Source: Clytia hemisphaerica (taxonomy: Eukaryota > Cnidaria > Hydrozoa > Leptothecata > Clytiidae). Taken from it: a DNA stretch of 64,000 nt. Where the stretch lies: NCBI GenBank assembly GCA_902728285.1, contig CACVBU010000758.1, forward strand, positions 620,001 to 684,000. Reading direction: 5' to 3'. The notes beneath the pieces are model-generated. The model was not told the origin of the DNA and did no database searches. It saw nothing but the letters and a program-made list of their open reading frames with translations. Below are positions 58,336 through 64,000 of this stretch, piece by piece; the stretch's first letter is position 1, and the number at the start of each line of letters is the position of its first letter. The position numbers and the translations under genes were made by a program.

Positions 58336-60020
58336 ATTTGTTGTTACTTTTTGAAATTAGGTTCTTATTTAAGGGATTGCGTTCAAAAGAATCGGATACT
58401 CGAAAGCCGCATTATTCAGTTTGTAATGAATCTTGAACTAGTCGATCTTTAGATTACAAAAGCTAAAGAAGTTGTTGTCGACAGATCCAGAAAATCAGGA
58501 GAATTAAAGAGACTCCATGAAATTTACTCGAACCTTTTTAATGCGAATATCTCCTTAACTCCGAACAAGTCAACAATGCCTTATAAACCGACTAAAATGA
58601 CTTCAAAAGTTTAAGCTGGCCTGCACGATTTTCAATATTTAGTTATAGATTCAAATCGAACTTTCAATTCAGATTCTAAGAACATGATATAAAAACATAA
58701 AATCTGATGATGTTTTTACAGTAACGTCTATATAGATTTTAGCCAACTGTAGTCAACGTTGTCAACTCCAGATATTAAGAAACCTGATAATTGAAAGTTA
58801 CAGTAAATTGTCAGGGGCTTAATAAGATGTCTAAAAGCACAATATATTTAGTGTTGTTCTCCAGCCAAAGCCTTCAAATATTATCAAACGAATTTTGACC
58901 TATAGTATTTAGAATCAAAGAAAAAGCAGAAGAAGCCTAATGGTAACACCGGATTCTTCAGAGAAGCTAATGTTCAAAAGTCAATTTAGATTGCTATGAA
59001 TCTGAAATTGACGAATTAAATTTAGATTCCAAGAAGAGAAAATATACAATCTACCAAGCAGTGTCTATTCATCTCGCTTTCGAATATCGGTTAATTTACA
59101 GTTTATCTACAGTTTTTTAACAACTTCGAGGTCGTTTCCATCAACAGAACATTTTTTGTTGGAAAGAACGAAGAACCATCAGAAATGTTTTCACATAAAA
59201 AACATCCTCAGAATTTAATAATATTACATTTCAAGCCAAAAAATAAGATTTGATCTTGAAAAGAATTCTATTGGATTCTCAGAATCTGGCCTTGACAAAG
59301 CGTTCGCCTACAATGCGTAAGGTTTTGGATTCAAGCTCTGTGATATTTTCACATCCACATTCTCAGAATTTGATGACGAATCTTTTGAGACAAAAAACAA
59401 AGATTTGCCAAATAAGGTTCGACCATCAGCTTCAGAGAATAGCAAAAATAATACGAAATTAAATCCACATGTACACAAGATTTATGATATTGCAAAAAAA
59501 CAACTTTTTCAGTCTCAGAAAGATGACATGAAATTCAAAAGCAAAAGAACCTAACGATGACACCGACGCCTTCAGGAAAGCTAATGTTCAAAAGTCAATT
59601 TAGATTGCCATGAATCTGAAATCGAACCTTTGTACTTTAGATTCCCAGAAGCGCAGAAATGCCATCCACGATGCAGTGGTTATTCATTTCACTTTCGAAT
59701 AAAAGCTATTGTAATCTACAAGACAATGTTCAAAAATATTTGCCGTTAATTTTTCCATAATTGTGGCGCCGTTTCTTATCAACAGAACATTTTTGATGGA
59801 AAGAGTTATCAGTAATGTTTTAACATTAAAAACATCCTCAGAATTTAATAAAATTTCATTTCAAGCCAAATAAAAACATATAAGAATGTAAGATTTGATA
59901 TTGAAAATGGAACTCTATTAGATTCTCAGAACCCGGCCTTAGTAGAGCTTTCGCCTACAGTAAATTTTCGAATACAAACTCTGAGCGGGTCATACCTAAG
60001 ACGATGCAAAGGGTGAATGT

Positions 60021-60470
60021 TGTATGTATGTATGTATGTATGTATGTATGTATGTATGTATGTATGTATGTATGTATGTATGTATGTATGTATGTATGTA
60101 TGTATGTATGTATGTATGTATGTATGTATGTATGTATGTATGTATGTATGTATGTATGTATGTATGTATGTATGTATGTATGTATGTATGTATGTATGTA
60201 TGTATGTATGTATGTATGTATGTATGTATGTATGTATGTATGTATGTATGTATGTATGTATGTATGTATGTATGTATGTATGTATGTATGTATGTATGTA
60301 TGTATGTATGTATGTATGTATGTATGTATGTATGTATGTATGTATGTATGTCTGTATGTATGTATGTCTGTCTGTATGTATGTATGTATGTATGTATGTA
60401 TGTATGTATGTATGTATGTATGTATGTATGTATGTATGTATGTATGTATGTATGTATGTATGTATGTTTG
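60021..60470 (+). repeat. TATG tetranucleotide microsatellite, about 450 bp
   Basis: More than 110 TATG units with only a few TCTG interruptions at 60351-60372. All three plus frames read as repeats of MYVC, so these open frames are not genes. On the minus strand it directly follows a LINE 3' end. Confidence 0.98.
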
Positions 60471-60477
60471 TAATAGT

Positions 60478-60750
60478 TTATTTCAAGTTGACGAACAGGT
60501 ATAAAAAAAGGCTAATAAAAGTCAACGCTGCTTTACAATTTGTAGGGTGATTACAAAAAGCCGATACCGTCAATATAGGTCCGGCAGTTTCTGCACGGGC
60601 ATTATGTAGGCCTCCACTGCTTTATCTTTTCCTTAAAAATAATAAGATCAACTCTATCTCATCCAGAATTAATTCCCAAACTTTTGGCCCTAAAAATGAA
60701 AGTGACTCTGAACTGTGAAAAACCAAGTTTATTTAATTATTTAATTATTT
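60478..60750 (-). pseudogene. LINE 3' end: last part of ORF2 plus 3' UTR
   Basis: On the minus strand VFHSSESLSFLGPKVWELI is followed, after a frameshift, by KEKIKQWRPT, a stop, and CPCRNCRTYIDGIGFL. This is the C-terminal tail typical of the CR1-like family also seen at 49245-49745. A short 3' UTR then leads (GAAATAAACTATTACAAA) straight into the CATA microsatellite. Confidence 0.8.
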
Positions 60751-60794
60751 AATTTAAATTTAATGTAAGGCGTTTTGCGATTTACTTTTGTTAT

Positions 60795-60954
60795 GCGCAG
60801 ATATGTAATTTTTGCGCAGATATGTAATTTCTGCGCAGATATGTAATTATTTTGCGCAGATATGTAATTTCTGCGCAAATATGTAATTATTTTGCGCAAC
60901 TATGTAATTTCGAGCTGCGCAGATATGTAATTATATTTCTGCGCAGATATGTAA
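60795..60954 (+). repeat. Minisatellite of GCGCAGATATGTAATT units
   Basis: Eight units of 18-24 bp whose start GCGCARATATGTAA is conserved and whose spacer varies (TTTCT, ATTTT, TTCGAGCT). Confidence 0.93.
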
Positions 60955-61059
60955 AACACGACCTTTTGGACTTAGTTATTTTTTGAAAAACTGGCTTGAT
61001 TTTAACATAAATTTTTCTAATACAAGAAGTAATATCTTAGACTTGGTTCTTGGACTATG

Positions 61060-61650
61060 CCAAATATTTGGCAATTGTTGTTTTTATTATAAGCATCATC
61101 TTTATAAGAAACAAGTCAATATCTTTTTATCAAAGTGATATTGGCTTTCGGCGTTTGGTTCTTTAAAAGCAAATATAGGATTGTGCCTAAGCTAGAAATA
61201 TTTATTTTTCTTATAAGCATCAACTTTATAAGAACACAATTCATAACTTCTAAACCAATGATTATTGGCTTTCGGCTTTTGGTTCTTTAAAAGCAAATAT
61301 AGGATTGTCCCTAAGCTAGAAACATTTATTTTTCTTATAAGCATCAACTTTATAAGAACAAAATTCATAACTTCTAAACCAATGATTATTAGCTTTCGGC
61401 GTTTGGTTCTTTCAAAACAAATATAGGATTGTGCTTAAGCTAGAAAATGTTATTTTTCTTATAAGCATCAACTTTATAAGAACACAATTCATAACTTCTA
61501 AACCAATGATTATTAGCTTTCGGTTTTTGGTTCTTTCAAAGCAAATATAGGATTGTGCTTAAGCTAGAAAATGTTATTTTTCTTATAAGCATCAACTTTA
61601 TAAGAACACAATTCATAACTCTTAAACACTATTTGATAGCTTTTGTTTGA
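61060..61650 (+). repeat. 124-bp satellite array, forward orientation
   Basis: AAGCATC recurs at 61091, 61215, 61339, 61463 and 61587, exactly 124 bp apart. Units contain CTTATAAGCATCAACTTTAT, GCTTTCGGCGTTTGGTTC and GGATTGTGCCTAAGCTAGAA. Confidence 0.95.
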
Positions 61651-62370
61651 TAAATCAAACCTCTGAAAGCCTATTCCACTTAGAAAAATATCCTTGTTCT
61701 TATAAAATTCTTATAAACTAATGTTAGATTTAGCAAAATTGCCTATTTCTTTCGATAGAGCCGTTGCAGAATGCCAATTCCACTTAGAAAAAAATTTAAA
61801 TTTGTCTCCTTTTAGATGGCTTAAAGTCGCATATTTTGCCTTAGTTTAATTTGTAAGGGGAAAATAAGAAAGACATGTAATTTTTTAAATATCTTTAACA
61901 ATCAGTGTCAAAATGTTCCTGAAATGTATGACATTCTTCAGAATTTAAAGTTCGAGTGAGAATCACAACTTCAATAATCCCACTCAATTCAATCAAATAT
62001 AATGTCTTTACTCGTAGATGGAACCATGAAAAGGAAAAGGGAGCTTTTATCATGAATTATTCCATGCGTTGGTAAAAACAACCAATAGAATTTTACTTTA
62101 TCTCACTGTAATGCGTAAAGAAATGCAATCCATATCTACAAAATCAATAAAGTTTACATAGATGCGACTATCTCGAGTCGAGGTTCTATCGAAGATCTCA
62201 TTATAGGTATTGTATGTTTTTATTAGGTTGTACCGATAAAATAAATAGAAAATCCGAATCTTTAGCTTACCTTGCTATAGATGGGTTCACTTTTTTAAAA
62301 AGATTTTGGATACTTATTTTTTGAGGTTTTAGCCTAAAGATATTCTTAACATGTTGTCCCTCGTAAAAAC
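61651..62370. other. Spacer between the two opposed satellite arrays
   Basis: A+T-rich, no gene. The left part keeps decayed monomer phrases (CTTATAAAATTCTTATAAACT, CTTTCGATAGAGCCGTT). Confidence 0.45.
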
Positions 62371-62546
62371 TACCGTGTGTCTTCAAATAAACGCCCTGGG
62401 CGTCATTTTGATTTTAAGACTTTCCAGGAGGGGTGTTTATTCGAGGGGTGTTAAAGAAAGGGGTGTTATTTGAAAAATTTAAAACCTCCTATTGAGGGGA
62501 GTCTTTTCCCTCAGAGAAGGAGCGTGTATTCGAAGGAATACGGTAA
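62371..62546. mobile_element. MITE with ACCGT ends and TA flanks
   Basis: ACCGTGTGTCTTCAAATAAACGC at the left pairs with GCGTGTATTCGAAGGAATACGGT at the right with a few mismatches; TA lies at both borders. The interior has GGGGTGTT repeats. Fits a Tc1/mariner-type MITE. Confidence 0.65.
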
Positions 62547-62559
62547 TTACCGAAAGGTA

Positions 62560-64000
62560 TTTACTATTCTACAAAGAGTTATTTGATTCTCATAAAGCTG
62601 ATGCTTATAAGAAAAATAAATATGGTCATATTATGTGTCATCCCTTGTTTACTTGCAAAAACTAATAAACGAAAAGTATATTACCCTCTATCAAGAGTTA
62701 TTGCTTTGATTCTTGTAAAGTTAATGCTTACAAGAAAAATAAATATGCGCACATTATGTGCCGTGCCTTGTTTACTTTGTAAAAACTAATTACCAAAAGA
62801 TATATCACTGTCTATCAAGAGTTATTGATCAGTTTCTTATAAAGTAGTTGCTTATAAGAAAAATGATTTTTTTCATTTTAGGTGCTATTCCATGTTTACT
62901 TTGAAAGAACCAATCGCCGAAAGCTAAAACTTAGTGGTTGAAAAGTTATAGATCATTTTCTTATAAAGATGATGCTTATAAGAAAAATAATTATTTTCAT
63001 TTTAGGCGCTATTCTATGTTTGCTTTGAAAGAACCAATCACCGAAAGTTAAAACTTAGTGGTTGTAAAGTTATAGATCAGTTTCTTATAAAGATGATGCT
63101 TATAAGAAAAATAATTATTTTCATTTTAGGCGCTATTCTATGTTTGTTTTGAAAGAACCAATCACCGAAAGTTAAAACTTATTCGTTGAAAAGTTATAGA
63201 TCATTTTCTTATACAGATTATGCTTATAAGAAAAATAATATTTTCCATTTTAGGCGCTATTCTATGTTTGCTTTGAAAGAACCAATCACCGAAAGTTAAA
63301 ACTTAGTGGTTGTAAAGTTGTAGAGAATTTTCTTATAAAGATGATGCTTATAAGAAAAATAATTATTTTCATTTTAGGCGCTATTCTATGTTAGCTTTGA
63401 AAGAACCAATCACCGAAAGTTAAAACTTATTCGTTGAAAAGTTATAGATCATTTTCTTATAAAGATGATGCTTATAAGAAAAATAATTATTTTATTTTTA
63501 GGCGCTATTACATGTTTCCTTTGAAAGAACCAATCACCGAAAGTTAAAACTTGGTGGTTGTAAAGTTATAGAGAATTTTCTTATAAAGATGATGCTTATA
63601 AGAAAATAATTATTTTCATTTTAGGCGCTATTCTATGTTTGCTTTGAAAGCACCAATCACCGAAAGTTAAAACTTATTCGTTGAAAAGTTATAGATCATT
63701 TTCTTATAAAGATGATGCTTATAAGAAAAATAATTATTTTATTTTTAGGCGCTATTACATGTTTCCTTTGAAAGAACCAATCACCGAAAGTTAAAACTTG
63801 GTGGTTGTAAAGTTATAGAGAATTTTCTTATAAAGATGATGCTTATAAGAAAAATAATTATTTTCATTTTAGGCGCTATTCTATGTTTGCTTTGAAAGAA
63901 CCAATCACCGAAAGTTAAAACTTATTCGTTGAAAAGTTATAGATCATTTTCTTATAAAGATGATGCTTATAAGAAAAATAATTATTTTCATTTTAGGTGC
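62560..64000 (-). repeat. 124-bp satellite array, reverse orientation, continues past the window
   Basis: TGCTTATAAGAAAAATAA-type starts at 62602, 62725, 62849, 62973, 63097, 63221, 63345 and onward every 123-124 bp. Units are the reverse complement of those at 61060-61650. From about 63100 two alternating variants (ACTTATTCGTTGAAAAG and ACTTRGTGGTTGTAAAG) give a 248-bp dimer repeat. Each unit contains TTTTCTTATAA..TTATAAGAAAA, an 11-bp-stem dyad. Confidence 0.95.

Larger units (their letters stand above)
38000..59995. repeat. Composite satellite array (about 3.1-3.5 kb unit with shorter and longer spacings)
   Basis: The landmark CTAATGTTCAAAAGTCA (or close variants), preceded by ACACCGACGCCTTCAGGAAAG, occurs near 39639, 40614, 44143, 47282, 48869, 51107, 54505, 58967 and 59581, and left of the LINE at 36281. 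After it, in order, come AGATTCCCAGAAGCG, TTTGCCGTTAATTTTT, a TTTC-TCATCAACAGAACA block, ACATCCTCAGAATTTAAT, a SINE relic, CATTCTCAGAATTTGATGAC, several monomer-like AAAAGTCAATTCAGATT blocks, and a GGCTTACC .. TGACGTCA block. Units are diverged and partly deleted. No protein genes besides LINE pieces. Confidence 0.85.

Noticed and set aside
60004..60550. Three overlapping open frames of 149-177 codons on the plus strand
   Set aside because: They read only repeats of MYVC from the TATG microsatellite; not genes.
33360..64000. CRISPR-like regular repeats
   Set aside because: Direct repeats are 124-136 bp with no distinct spacers and lie in eukaryotic intron-bearing DNA; these are satellites.

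Overview
The window looks like nuclear DNA of an invertebrate animal. It is A+T-rich, and its genes are split by small introns with GT..AG borders. Non-LTR retrotransposon pieces, a tRNA-derived SINE, many MITE/foldback elements and several satellite families fill the rest. There are no operons, ribosome binding sites, CRISPR arrays or rRNA genes. The LINE C-terminal types, the G/C-tract-tipped MITEs and the PAN-fibrinogen gene would fit a cnidarian (anthozoan). That is inference from memory of such genomes, not proven here.

Left third (1-31.5 kb), gene-bearing. Four gene models are supported: (i) the 3' eleven exons of a nose-resistant-to-fluoxetine (nrf-6)-like membrane acyltransferase (978-6522, +); (ii) a complete three-exon gene for a secreted PLL-like beta-propeller lectin (9771-12303, +); (iii) a single-exon secreted PAN-like plus fibrinogen-related-domain protein (13429-14424, -); (iv) a six-exon small membrane protein of unknown function (29480-31501, +). 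Between them lie an ORF carrying a 2A-like ribosome-skipping motif right after a hydrophobic segment (20450-20794), an orphan LINE ORF1 (27389-28465), a 275-bp tandem repeat, a 19-bp minisatellite and a nested stack of inverted-repeat elements (22.86-24.58 kb) in which one MITE has a clean 8-bp target duplication.

Middle (31.8-60.0 kb), almost entirely satellite-like. A 136-bp monomer array with a 4-mer higher-order repeat of 541-543 bp sits at 33.36-34.56 kb. Diverged relatives make up a composite repeat whose landmark recurs at about 3.1-3.5 kb, with shorter and longer spacings. The composite unit includes relics of the same SINE superfamily that sits intact in an intron at 30.26-30.53 kb. 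On the minus strand it also holds a TGACGTCA (CRE-like) palindrome followed about 100 bp later by a GGTAAG splice-donor-like site. Three LINE pieces lie in or beside the array.

Right end (60.0-64 kb). A 450-bp TATG microsatellite is the likely 3' tail of a minus-strand LINE fragment. An 18-24-bp minisatellite follows, then two arrays of one 124-bp satellite in opposite orientations flanking a MITE-bearing spacer. The second array runs off the window. The genes show no evident functional link to each other.
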